Positions 1-9,838 of a stretch of DNA of 64,000 nucleotides are shown one piece after another. The notes below the pieces were generated by a model that was given only the letters and a program-made list of their open reading frames with translations, ran no database searches and was not told the DNA's origin. Origin of the DNA: Purshia tridentata. Its lineage: Eukaryota > Streptophyta > Magnoliopsida > Rosales > Rosaceae. Positions within the stretch are counted from its first letter, which is position 1. Each line of letters opens with the position of its first letter. The DNA lies in NCBI GenBank assembly GCA_003254885.1, contig QANT01005342.1, forward strand, positions 1-64,000. The letters run 5' to 3'. The translations under genes and the position numbers were made by a program.

Positions 1-356
1 AGTGATTTTGCTAGAGTCTTTTGGAGATGCTCTAAATTTAACCTTAAAATAGTTATTTTTAACTTATCCTTCGTGTTAAAATTCAGGTGAGCCGGACTAT
101 ATTTTATTATTTTAACACTTTATAATAAATTTAATTAAAAGTCGAAAAAAAAAAAAAAAAANACTTTATAATAAATTTAATTAAAAGTCGAAAAAAAAAA
201 AAAAAAAACCATTCTATTCTCTCAGTCAGCCGTGCGGCCCGTGCCCTACCCCTCCTCCTATTCTGTTCTCATCTCTAACCGCCCTTCTGTGAGTCCTCTC
301 CAGCTCTCATCAGCACTCTGCAGCTCTCCTCCCTCTCGTCAGTCATCTCATATTCG
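1..356. other. Left edge, PHF5A promoter and leader exon, with an assembly scar
   Basis: The unit that begins actttataataaatttaa and ends in a long A run occurs twice back to back, with the only ambiguous base (N, position 162) at the junction. This looks like a misjoined poly(A) tract. From about 210 the sequence becomes pyrimidine-rich, which fits the transcribed leader of the PHF5A gene. The leader exon appears to end at 356, directly before a gtaatg splice donor. Confidence 0.6.
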
Positions 357-1422
357 GTAATGAATGAATTTTTGCTTCCTGTTTTCTTTATCAAGTTGTT
401 GTGTATGTAGAAACTGCTTCTTAATTTTGAAGTTTCTAACTAATATTCAAAATTTGGCCGAACGCGCATTTGATTACCTTGCTACATCTCATTTTCTTCA
501 GTTTTCTGTTTGGTTTTTTCTGTTCTGTACAAATTATGAATCGTTTTCAATAATGTGTAGCATCGTTTTCACTCCCCATCTTTCAGAGAAACATGTCTGA
601 AACCAAAAATTTGCTTTCTATTAGAAATTGAATTGGGTATTAGACAACTCTCACAAGCATCACGAAGTTGAAAGAGAAAATCAACAAACATTAACTGGGA
701 TTTTTGGGTTTGTGAACCCAGTAAGCAACCCTTAACTAAAAAGAAAAAGAAAATGTTCTTCCTTTGGAATGATGGGGCAATCATATTGCTTCTCCTAGAT
801 GATAAATAAAACATTTTCGAGGTGAAGTTACGTTCTGTGTTTGTTGTGACCTTTTGATGAATTTATTTATAGACCACTTTATTATTATTTTTTTTCTCTG
901 GAAGTGAATGTTGCACAGTTGTTAAAGAATTTGGAAATTCATAGTCATTCATTCACCATGATTTTCCAGCACTGGTTGCATGACTTGTGAATATGCTTAT
1001 TCTGGAATGCAACCACTATTTCATGAACGGTAGTAGATGGTTCTTTTTTCCTTCGTACACTTGCACTGTTAGCCACTGAAAATTAGGCAGATTTGCAAAT
1101 TGGGTTAGTTTTGACGTTTTGAAATTAGTGTTAGCATTTTCAGTTTGGAATTTTGTTGATGAACATAACTGAAACACAAACATTTTATTGATCTTAGTGT
1201 GTAAACATGATTAAGAAATATTTTGAGTTTGGTAATAAGCTGGACTTGGCCCCAGTTTTCTTGGATTCTGTAACCCATTTATCGAAAAGTTTCCCTAGTC
1301 ATTTTCAATTCCTTTCTTGTTGATTTATAAGCTGCAAATCTGGTCCTTCTTTTCTTGGAAAGCACTGATACCTAGTTATGGATACAGAGAACACCTATTT
1401 CAGGACTAGCATAGTGTTGCAG
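357..1422 (+). other. Leader intron of the PHF5A gene
   Basis: A gtaatg donor at 357 and a ttgcag acceptor ending at 1422 bound a stretch of about 1.07 kb that is T-rich and full of stops in all frames. The acceptor lies only four bases before the ATG at 1427, so the intron sits entirely in the 5' leader. A second possible acceptor (tttcag) ends at 1403. Leader introns in plants often raise expression, but that effect cannot be read from the sequence. Confidence 0.6.
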
Positions 1423-1426
1423 GAAC

Positions 1427-1759
1427 ATGGCGAAGCATCATCCTGACCTGATTATGTGCCGGAAGCAACCTGGAATAGCTATTGGAAGGTTGTGTGAAAA
1501 GTGTGATGGTAAGTGTGTAATCTGTGACTCCTATGTGCGTCCTTGCACACTTGTTCGGGTCTGCGATGAGTGCAACTATGGATCCTTCCAGGGACGGTGT
1601 GTCATCTGTGGAGGGGTTGGAATTTCTGATGCTTATTACTGCAAAGAGTGTACTCAGCAGGAGAAAGACAGAGATGGGTGTCCGAAAATTGTGAATCTGG
1701 GAAGTGCCAAAACAGATCTATTCTATGAACGAAAAAAGTACGGTTTCAAAAAAAGATAG
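1427..1759 (+). CDS. PHF5A: PHD finger-like protein 5A, SF3b subunit
   Basis: The 110-residue protein begins MAKHHPDLI and ends [11 protein letters not shown], and is almost superimposable on animal PHF5A and yeast Rds3 along its whole length. It is a core subunit of the SF3b complex of the U2 snRNP in the nucleus, where with SF3B1 it frames the pocket that holds the branch-point adenosine. Many cysteines in CxxC pairs (for example [20 protein letters not shown] and CKEC) are the zinc-binding residues of its three-zinc knot. The coding part is one exon, and the length equals that of the family. The ATG follows a leader-intron acceptor by four bases. No anomaly is seen. Confidence 0.97.
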   Translation: MAKHHPDLIMCRKQPGIAIGRLCEKCDGKCVICDSYVRPCTLVRVCDECNYGSFQGRCVICGGVGISDAYYCKECTQQEKDRDGCPKIVNLGSAKTDLFYERKKYGFKKR

Positions 1760-2493
1760 ACTGTTAGCAGGTGAAGTTTGCTTAGCTTCCTGAAATCATT
1801 TTGTTGTGTTCGAACATTGACGTTAGCATATATTGCTAGAAGTTTGCTTAGGAAACATGCTTCTTACTGCCTGTATTTTTCTGTACGCATATTTGACTGC
1901 TCCAGAGGTTGGATATTTTGGTTGCATATTCATGTTAGATATGTTTCCATGGTCAATCTCTGGCAAGTCTAGTTAAGAAATTTAAAATGTTGAATCAGTA
2001 ATTCTTACTCTTGATCTTTGTCAGCACTCAATGGTATCTATCCATGGATGTTTTTAACTCCTCAATGTACTTGAAGTTAAATCTTTGAAGAATTTATTAT
2101 CATTCCATATGTGGTTTCAAATTCTATAAATGAACTTGGTATTTTCCATTTTTCCAAAAGTTGTGAAATGGGTGGTATGAAGGAAACTATCATTCGCACT
2201 CCCAATTTATTCTCTTGCAAAGTCCAGAATCAATATTTTATCATTTTGAAGCACTCACATAAAGGATGCATGAAGCTTATGGAGGAGTGAGAAATGAGAA
2301 TAGTGTTGTCCAGTGGGGGGATTCAATGCTAAGAATTGCATGCTGATTGGTGGCTGTAATATAAAGTACAGGATGTTAACTTAACTTTGTCCAGATGCGG
2401 TTTAATGGTTTTGGCAATCAATCCTCAAATGAGGCAAGGCCATGGCCTAGGGGACCATATATATCATTCTGCACACGCTACTAGTGAAATTTC

Positions 2494-2536
2494 ATTCTGA
2501 TCCTTTTTTTTTTTTGACCAAAGAATTCTGATCCTT
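2494..2536. repeat. Micro-insertion with T run, flanked by a 12-bp duplication
   Basis: The 12-mer attctgatcctt occurs at 2494-2505 and again at 2525-2536. Between the copies lie 19 bases, a run of ten T followed by gaccaaaga. Read on the minus strand this is tctttggtc followed by an A tail, as expected for a very short stub of a poly(A)-tailed retroposed RNA with its target-site duplication. Confidence 0.6.
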
Positions 2537-3169
2537 ATTATGCTGCCTCTACATCAGAATCAAAATTATGCTACCACCCATCATTCAATGCAATTCAAAA
2601 CTTAGAGGTCTAAAAATAGACAGCTTTATTAGTTGATCCAGTCATTGAGATTTCTATCAAGCATTGTGGACGGTGAAAAATCCTATCTACTATGAGTTTG
2701 TACTTCATTTGGGTAATTGGATAATGTTCCATGTATAATATTCATTGATAGCAGTTGTTGATTTCATAAGGAATTAGGGTAAAAGCTTATTTGCATTCAA
2801 GTTAACTTGTTTTTCGTGAATCTTGCTTTGTAAGAAAATGGGTTCAAGTATATATGGTATGAATAATTTTATTATTATTCGATCAAAATAAGCTTTAATT
2901 AAGTACGATTAAAGTTTCAGTAAGTTTCAATTAAGTGCCGACAAAGTTTTGAATTCACATATGATAAGTTTCAATTAAGCTTTGATAAAATTTTGAATTC
3001 ACATTTTCATGATCTTTACGGGAAAGTTTTTGGCGAATCTTACTTTTGTAAAGAAAATGAATTCAAATATATATAGTACAAATAGTTTTGAGAAATATTT
3101 ATTCACTTAGTATGGTTTGGTGGTGAGCAAAATAGCACTTAATAGTTTTATCGTTACTCAATTAGTTTT

Positions 3170-3538
3170 AGTTAAGAATGATAAAATATTTTGAATTGAC
3201 AGTCATAAAAATATTCAGTTAAGTTTAACTTTAATCAATTTTAATTAAAAATGATAAAATGTTCTGAACTGACAGTTAGAAAAAGATTCATGACAAAGTC
3301 AAAGTACGATGGACCTGAAGAAATTTTGTAATAAAACTTAGCATATAAGCTTCAGTTAAGAATGATAAAATATTTTGAATTTATTGTCAGAAAAATATAA
3401 TTAGTTAAGTTTAACTTTAATCAATTTTAATTAAAAATGATAAAATGTTTTGAACTGACAATTAGAAAAAAATTTATGACAAAGTCAAAAGTGAGATAGA
3501 TCTGAAAAAATTTTGTAATAAAACTTAGCAGATAAGTA
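3170..3538. repeat. Two-copy tandem duplication, unit about 184-186 bp
   Basis: A unit beginning agttaagaatgataaaatat and ending near aaaacttagcagataag occurs at about 3170-3353 and again at 3354-3538. The copies differ by scattered substitutions and small indels. The block is AT-rich and non-coding. Related shorter fragments precede it from about 2900. Confidence 0.75.
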
Positions 3539-4184
3539 CAAAGACATTATCTCCAATTGGCAATACCAGCAGCTGCAAGAAGATCATCATCTTCATCAAT
3601 TTTATATTATGCTTTAACTTTATAATTTTGTATAAAAATTTTTACAAATTTTATTTTACATTCTAAAAAAGTATAATATAAACTGTTAATAAGTATTTTA
3701 AAAAAGAAAGAAAAAATAATGCCGAACACTTATTGCAGTGTTCGATTGTTATAAAAAATTTATTGTTGAAAATTCACAAAAAAATAATTAGATGTCCATA
3801 ATAGATTCACGTCTAAAAATCACAAGCCACTTATTCTTTATAAGTGAACATAATATTTATCTCTATTCTTAGTAAGAGAAATTTCTTAGGCTTAGTTTGG
3901 TATTGCAGTGAGAAAAAACTGTAGTAAAATAATACAGCAGTGAAATAAAATAGCTGTGAAGTAATGTCAACTGAGTGTTTGGTAAACAATGTTTTCAAAA
4001 TTACTAAAATGAACATAATGCCAAAAGTTTTTTGACTTATTTATTTGAAAAAAAGACATTTTATTAGTTTATAATTTTTTGTCTACAAATTTATATTAGC
4101 ATTAAAATTATAGACCAAAAACAAAATTATTAAATAAGTATGCATATTTTTTTTGTAGGAATCTTTTAATTTTAATGGTACAAA

Positions 4185-5356
4185 CAAGGAGTTAAATTTC
4201 CATATTCGCGGAAATTTCGGAAAATTTTAAATTTCGATAGAAATTAAATGGAAACAACGGAAATTGCTATTAAAATACATAAATTTTGAATGAAACTTTA
4301 CCATATGTTTATTTAACATATTATCTAGTAATTTGATAAGAAATATTGAAGAAACCAAATTATATAATAGGCTTCATATGATATAAGAGGAATATTATGT
4401 GCATTGCAGACAGATGTTGTTTAAAAAATAATTCACTAATTAATAATTATATAAATAACACTATAATCTTGTATCATAAATTACATATAGGAGGTTTTAA
4501 ATGTTCATTGTGTTTAATATCTTCATGTGCAAAGTAGGTGTAGTACTAAGAATAATCACTCAAGACACTTCTGTAAAATAATTTTGTATGTAATTGCTAA
4601 TATAGATTAGGAACTGATTATGGTTGAATTTACCCATAAGTTCATAATAACCATATGAAAAAGAATTTCAAATTTTGAAAATTTTAATTCTAAAAAAATA
4701 AAATAAAAAAGGTTTGGACATTTTTAGAAATTCACTTTAAAAATTTTTAAAATAACAAAAGTTTATTTTTCTTTTTTTTATTCAAACTCTCCATTCTCTT
4801 TCTTAAGCATTCACGGAAGTGATGGCATAGTCATCATTTAGACTCTCCATTCTTATCTCTAGTCATAGTCATCTCTTTAGACTCTCATTAATCACTTTGC
4901 CACCTCCCACCTCCCACCTTCTCTCTCATCACTCACTCCCTCTTTCCTGAAAGCTTCTGCAACTTACCTTTCCCTCTTCTCCCGCTCTGCTCTCTCATGA
5001 TTCTTCTCTGTCCGGCCATGGGTAGCCATGAAATCACCCCAGAAGCAACGACAGCAAGGAATAAGGCAGAGATCGCGCAAGAGAAGAAAGAAAAAAGTGA
5101 AGTTTGGACTTTCTGAGATAGAGAGAGGAGCAAAAATTGTCCCAAAATAGTGAAATTTCGTCGAAATTTAGCTCAAATTTCTCAAAAATTTCACTGGGAT
5201 TTTGCGAAAACTTGAAAAAAAAGCATGTGAGGACTCACGAAATTTCGCTCATAAATTTCAGCGAAAATATAATATATGTGTGTTAAAATTTCAATGACCT
5301 CTAAAAACGATATTTTCGGCGAAATTTCAGCGAAAATTTCGAAATTTAACACCTTG
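4185..5356 (+). mobile_element. hAT-like non-autonomous element, copy A
   Basis: The element starts caaggagttaaatttcc and ends gaaatttaacaccttg, so its ends are inverted repeats of the CAAGG type known from hAT transposons. It is flanked by near-identical octamers, ggtacaaa (4177-4184) and ggtacaga (5357-5364), which match the 8-bp target duplication of that superfamily. It has no transposase frame. Its outer left arm (about 4185-4490) is repeated in inverted orientation at the right end of copy B. Its right arm (about 5155-5356), rich in aaatttcg words, pairs with the left end of copy B. Confidence 0.65.
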
Positions 5357-5364
5357 GGTACAGA

Positions 5365-5575
5365 TAAAATATCATAATTAGTAAGATCAATATAAAAGAG
5401 CCATATGAAAAGTACATTCACCATCATATACATCATTCATATACATAGTTAAAAAATGAGGATAATGTTTGTTATTTTATTAAAAAAGTGGGGATAGATT
5501 AGGTAAAATAATTTTGGCCATAATTGTCACTCACTACAGTTTTGAAAAGCAGGTTTAAAACTATAGTGAATATCT
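5365..5575. other. Short spacer between the two hAT-like elements
   Basis: The segment includes gtcactcactacagtttt (about 5526) and, inverted, the tgtagtgag word beside copy B. Similar words recur at 7129-7225 beyond copy B. It therefore looks like an older small inverted-repeat sequence into which copy B was inserted. Confidence 0.4.
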
Positions 5576-5583
5576 GTAGTGAG

Positions 5584-7128
5584 TAAGGTGTTAAATTTCG
5601 AAATTTTCGGTGAAATTTTGTTGAAAATTTTGTTTTTTGGGGGTATGGAAATTTTAACATCAACCTATTAATTTTTCGCCGAAATTTGTCAAAATTTGGG
5701 CAAAATTTCACCCACTACTCACACCTCAGTAAAAAACCCAAATTGATGGCTTTCTGGTTGGTTGTTGAGGCAAGGGAAGGGTACCATGAGGTCTAGCTCG
5801 ATGAGAGGACGAGATCTTGGGTGGTTTGGGGTCTTGTCATGGCCGGAAATGGGATATCGCCGGCCGAAAAGCGTGACTGGTTTTGCGTCGCTGCATCTTC
5901 GTGGATGGTCGGATGAGTGATCTGAAACCACCAGTGGAAAAGCATCGTCGATAGCTTTCTAACGACACCAAAATCACCAGAATCGGAGCTCGAATGAGAG
6001 AGATATGAGCAATCAAAGTTTGATCAAAGAAAAGGAGGAGAGAGAAAATTGCAAAGTAGAAAGAGAGCTTGGGGAAGAAGAAGATCAGATCTGTTTCCTT
6101 TTTAAAATTTGATCTGCAATTACCATTTTGCCCCTATGCTTCAAATATTTGTAATTTGGGCTATGTAACTCCGATTCGCGATTCGTTTTCACCTACATGC
6201 TCGTGAGTTCGAGTTCTATCCAGCAACACCATAATCATAATTTATAAAGATACAATTCAATTATTTCCTCTTAAATCCAAACTTTTATATTAAGGGTATA
6301 CTCGTCCAAATTTTTAAATAAATCACCAATCAATGGTCCGAGTTCAAAAAATGTTCCGATAATTCCTAAGGGTTCCTCTCATCTTGTACCATTTTTTATT
6401 ACCTTAACTTCAAATTTTAAGTACCCATACCTCATTCAATTTAATTTATATGTTTCTAAATAATTCTCAATAACTCATATAAATATTTAATTACTTAAAT
6501 TAATTCGTTAAAAATCCTTATAACCTCAAATAAATATCTAAGAATCTCCTAACATTTATTTTGTCTCCACTCCAAGAATCTCCAAACCTTAAATAATGCA
6601 CATAACAAACATCATAACCTTAAATAATATTCCATGAATCTTCAAAACTTGTTGTTGTCTCCAAATCAATTTAACAAAAATTTTCTTCGGTCTTACAACT
6701 CAACTTTTCTTTAAGCTTTTTCAATCCATAACCAATAAATTAACATTCTTAATAAAATTCGGATCAAGTTATTATATGATTATTTATGTTTAATTTATAA
6801 TTCAAAATTATAGTATAAATAAAACTAAGGTATTTATTCAATAAAGTTTATGTAATTACTAATTAGTGAACCATTTTTTGTACAGTATTTGTTTTCAGCG
6901 CGCATTATATTCATCTTATATCACGTGAAACTCATTATATAATTTGGTTTCTTCAATGTTTTTTATCAAAGTAGTAGATATATGTTAAATAAATATATGG
7001 TAAAGTTTCATTCAAAATTTGTGTATTTTAATAGTAATTTCCGTCATTTCCGTTTAATTTCTGTCGAAATTTAAAATTTCCTGAAATTTCCATCAAAAAT
7101 TTCCACGGAACCGAAATTTAACTCCTTG
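5584..7128 (-). mobile_element. hAT-like non-autonomous element, copy B, inverted relative to copy A
   Basis: The element starts taaggtgttaaatttcg and ends cgaaatttaactccttg. It is flanked by a perfect 8-bp duplication, gtagtgag, at 5576-5583 and 7129-7136. Its right arm (about 6880-7128) is the reverse complement of the left arm of copy A over some 250 bases, so the two are relatives in opposite orientation. The interior (5740-6880) differs from copy A. It includes a GC-richer stretch near 5760-6020 that could be captured or nested DNA. No transposase frame is visible. Confidence 0.65.
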
Positions 7129-7371
7129 GTAGTGAGTGACCTCAAATAGTCACTTACTACAGTTTTTGAATTTTTACCAAATACCAAAAACTGTTGTGAG
7201 TGACCTAGAATTGTCACTCACAACAATTTTTAAGTTCCTCACGGGTCTTAATCCCCACTAATGTAGCACAACCACATCCACACACCACTTTTTTTTTTTT
7301 TTGAAGCCCAATAACTCTTAACCGACCAAATTTTTTTGTTTAGTTAACTTTTACGGTTTTACCTTAATTAA

Positions 7372-7423
7372 AGTCTTTTATTTATTTCTGGCCAAAAAAA
7401 AAAAAAGAGTCTTTTATTTATTT
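7372..7423. repeat. Micro-insertion with A run, flanked by a perfect 16-bp duplication
   Basis: The 16-mer agtcttttatttattt occurs at 7372-7387 and again at 7408-7423. The 20 bases between are ctggcc, thirteen A and one g. This has the form of a target-site duplication around an extremely short A-tailed stub, and it is the cleanest of six such scars in the window. Confidence 0.7.
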
Positions 7424-7552
7424 TATTTTTTCTGATACCTCAGTTAAACTCACATGTTCTTTACGCTTGCCTCCCCGTCACGGACACGGGTGAAGAACGT
7501 GGAAAACAGAAAACCCATTCTTAACTGAGGTATCAGGAAAAAAAATAAAAAA
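7421..7552. repeat. Small hairpin element, arms about 27 bp
   Basis: The left arm (ttttattttttctgatacct, continuing cagttaa, 7421-7447) is the reverse complement of the right arm (ttaactgaggtatcaggaaa and an A-rich tail, 7521-7552), with one extra base. A GC-richer loop of about 73 bp lies between. It may be a tiny MITE or a chance foldback. It overlaps the second copy of the micro-insertion duplication at 7408-7423. Confidence 0.6.
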
Positions 7553-7850
7553 GGTTGTGCGTGGCTGTGCTTCTTCTACATGAATGGGACTGACAAATTC
7601 ATGCTACCATGGACATTTTAGAAGTATTGTCCTACTGAAAATACGATCTCTCTTCCTCTGCTACACACACTAGACGACAAAAAGCACCGAGCTTCAGTAA
7701 TATCACCCCCACACCCTTTTCTCTCCGTGCGTGTCTAATCTCTAAGTCGGTGACTTCTTAGTTTTAGAAATTAGTCCACCGTTTTATTCTATCCCACTTT
7801 CACTTTTTCTCAGAGTCCTAAAAGCTCTCTTACAATGGAGTACAACTGCA

Positions 7851-7936
7851 CACGTGTCTCACTCTGTTTATCTCTCTCTGTCCTATCTTCTTCCCCAACC
7901 CCACAACAAAAAACAAACATAATAAAAATATAAACC
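7851..7936 (+). promoter_or_regulatory. Putative promoter of the DOG1-domain gene: G-box and TATA box
   Basis: A CACGTG G-box lies at 7851-7856 within cacacgtgtctc, a context close to an ABA-response element. A TATA-like atataaac lies at 7928-7935 and is followed directly by catgcatc, which resembles an RY seed element. The coding ATG is about 210 bp downstream of the TATA. The arrangement is plausible for a seed or ABA-responsive gene but is inferred from motifs only. Confidence 0.35.
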
Positions 7937-8146
7937 ATGCATCACATTCGCACCATCAATCTTGCTCTCGAAGCATCCTCAGAGAAAAATTACGCAATTA
8001 CTTGCTCGCAAAGGAAAACACACCCCAAACCCCAACACCCAAGTTTCCCATTTTCCTAACCACCTTTCAAAACCCAACTCCCTATTAAACCCAGCATTCC
8101 CTTCTCTCTGTTTTCGCCGTATCCCATTTATTGAGTTCTTTCTTCT

Positions 8147-8917
8147 ATGTCTACGCGAAGTGGCGCCAATACTGCTGCTGCTGGCTCGTCATTTGAGGCA
8201 TTCTTCGACGCCTGGCTGGTCCGCCAAGAACACTATCTCGATGAGCTTCTCTCCGCCCAGAAGTGCTCCGACGAAGCCCGAGACGACGACCTCAACGACC
8301 TGATCTCCCGCGTCCTCCACCACTACCAGCAATACTACGACGAGAAATCGCGAATTGCACAGCGCGATGTTTTCCAGGTCTTCTCTCCCACGTGGTTCAC
8401 CTCGCTCGAGCGGTCCCTCCTCTGGATTGCCGGGTACAAACCGGGCCTCGCATTCTGCCTACTCACTGGCTCCGTGCCCGACTTGTCCGACGTGCAACGG
8501 ACCCGGATGACCCGGATCATGGAGGAGACCAAGGCGGAGGAGCGAATGCTCAACAACAAGCTCGCCAAGATTCACGAGAGGGTGGCGGCGCCGCCGTTGG
8601 TGGAGGTTATGCGGCAGCGAGGCCGGTTCGTGAACGGCGAGATCAGCATGGAGGAGGATGATTCCAGGATCAAAACGTTGAAGTCGGCATTGGAGTCCGT
8701 GCTGGCGAGCGCCAACTTGCTAAGGACGACCTTGGCGGTGAAATTGGTGGAGATGCTCAGTGCGGCTCAGACGGTGAGGTTCTTAGTTGCGGTGGCGCAG
8801 TTTCAGCTGAAGATGAGGACTTGGGGTTTGGAGAGAGACGCTGAGAAGCAACACGAATCGAGTGGGCACCGCCGCGGCGGCGGCGGCGGCGGGAGTCCAA
8901 TTGGTAGTCAATGGTAG
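8147..8917 (+). CDS. DOG1 domain-containing protein
   Basis: The intronless frame of 256 residues matches the DOG1 (DELAY OF GERMINATION 1, TGA-like) domain. It opens with the signature FEAFFDAWLVRQEHYLDELL at residues 16-35, continues through W-W-GYKPGLAFCLL in the middle (about residues 80-105), and ends with the usual VRFLVAVAQFQLKMRTWG helix. The same domain occurs at the C-end of TGA bZIP factors, but no bZIP is present, so this is a stand-alone DOG1-like protein. Family members act in seed dormancy, ABA and salt responses, and DOG1 binds PP2C phosphatases and haem. The C-end carries a glycine run (GGGGGG) encoded by a GGC repeat. Which DOG1-like clade it belongs to is not settled. The ATG chosen is the first in frame, since the longer upstream reading has no ATG. 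Confidence 0.9.
   Translation: MSTRSGANTAAAGSSFEAFFDAWLVRQEHYLDELLSAQKCSDEARDDDLNDLISRVLHHYQQYYDEKSRIAQRDVFQVFSPTWFTSLERSLLWIAGYKPGLAFCLLTGSVPDLSDVQRTRMTRIMEETKAEERMLNNKLAKIHERVAAPPLVEVMRQRGRFVNGEISMEEDDSRIKTLKSALESVLASANLLRTTLAVKLVEMLSAAQTVRFLVAVAQFQLKMRTWGLERDAEKQHESSGHRRGGGGGGSPIGSQW
8873..8892 (+). repeat. GGC microsatellite inside the DOG1-like coding region
   Basis: An uninterrupted (GGC)n run of about 20 bases encodes the glycine stretch near the C-end of the DOG1-like protein. Its length is likely to vary between alleles. Confidence 0.8.
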
Positions 8918-9838
8918 TTTTTTGTGTGGTTAATTATGGCTTAGTATCATGATTATCACTATCATTATGGCTATTTTGACATGTACATAACGCTTATTTA
9001 ATCGATTGCAAAGATTTAATCCCTTAGGTTAAGATGACTTTCTAGAATCTTCTTTTGAAAAAAAAAAATGAGTTTCTAGAATGTTCATTTATAGTTCCAA
9101 CAATTGGGATTATGTACACCCGTTTATTAATTCGCGATGTTTGTATGCAATTTCTTGTGTTTCCTTTCTGAAAATTGCGGGTTTCTAACGGCACACTATA
9201 TTAGTCTAGGAAAGTTAAATTTACGATCAAATATGTAAGGGCTTGTGACGTTTTTAGCTAGCTTTTAGTCTTATTAGCTTATCAAGCCCAACCAAACCAA
9301 CGACTTTCAGACTTTTGGCGCACTCCATCTGTCTTAAGGATCACACTTTTCCATTACGCCTAAACAGCGAATTCACTTCTGTTTGAAGATAGCATGGCCA
9401 TGGCCTTCTGTGTTGACAGGACAACATTGTGTCAGAGATCCAGGCCGTACAACCTTGAATTTCGGCAGACTAGGAAGAACCAAAAAAAAAAAAAAAAGAA
9501 CTATCTTCTCTGTTATTTGGTGAAAATGGGGATACCAAAATTGATCGCAATGCCATAAAACCCTGGTAGTACCAATATACAGGGAGTGCCACACAACACT
9601 ACAACTGAATCTGATAGGACCATTTATTTGTCTTTCATAACTATTCCGATACAAATACAACGTTCGAAAATAAGACCTCTTTATTTATAGTTATCAACTA
9701 TTCAGTACCTGTATAACTTCATTTCATCCTCATACAGTATCATAATTGTTTCTTATTTAGACCCGTTTTGACATCAGCCAACCATGTTAACAGTCAAACA
9801 AAGTTGTCCAGAGAGTTGGGATTTAGAAAGTTACACAG
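8918..9838. other. Convergent 3' regions of the DOG1-like gene and ACX4
   Basis: Both neighbouring genes end here, and this stretch should hold their 3' untranslated regions. A micro-insertion scar lies at 9037-9086 and a 15-base A run at about 9481-9496. I see no supported coding sequence. The frame on the minus strand at 9373-9660 has no recognisable domain. Confidence 0.5.
9037..9086. repeat. Micro-insertion with A run, flanked by an imperfect 16-bp duplication
   Basis: The word actttctagaatcttc (9037-9052) recurs as agtttctagaatgttc (9071-9086), matching at 14 of 16 bases. The 18 bases between are ttttg, an A run and tg. The structure is the same as in the scar at 7372-7423, but the copies have diverged, so this one looks older. 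Confidence 0.5.

Larger units (their letters stand above)
1760..4176. other. AT-rich spacer downstream of PHF5A
   Basis: The first few hundred bases are probably the 3' untranslated region of PHF5A. The remainder holds a 19-bp micro-insertion (2506-2524), a two-copy tandem duplication (3170-3538) and, from about 3888, a stretch beginning ggcttagtttggtattgcag. That stretch resembles the end of a dispersed plant MITE, but I could not find its other end with certainty. No coding sequence is supported. Confidence 0.5.
7137..7660. other. Spacer with small inverted repeats upstream of the DOG1-domain gene
   Basis: The stretch holds the right half of the gtcactcac/gtgagtgac inverted-repeat sequence (to about 7225), a poly-T run near 7290, the micro-insertion at 7372-7423 and the small hairpin at 7421-7552. 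No coding sequence is seen. Confidence 0.5.

Noticed and set aside
4933-5145. Possible small gene in hAT-like copy A
   Set aside because: It has no similarity to anything recognised and lies wholly within a non-autonomous element.
7962-8303. Possible long upstream frame before the DOG1-like gene
   Set aside because: It starts at TTG, has no ATG and is low in complexity. It lies in the probable leader.
8263-8661. Arg/Pro-rich frame inside the DOG1-like gene
   Set aside because: It is an out-of-frame reading of GC-rich coding DNA. The DOG1 frame has clear family similarity.
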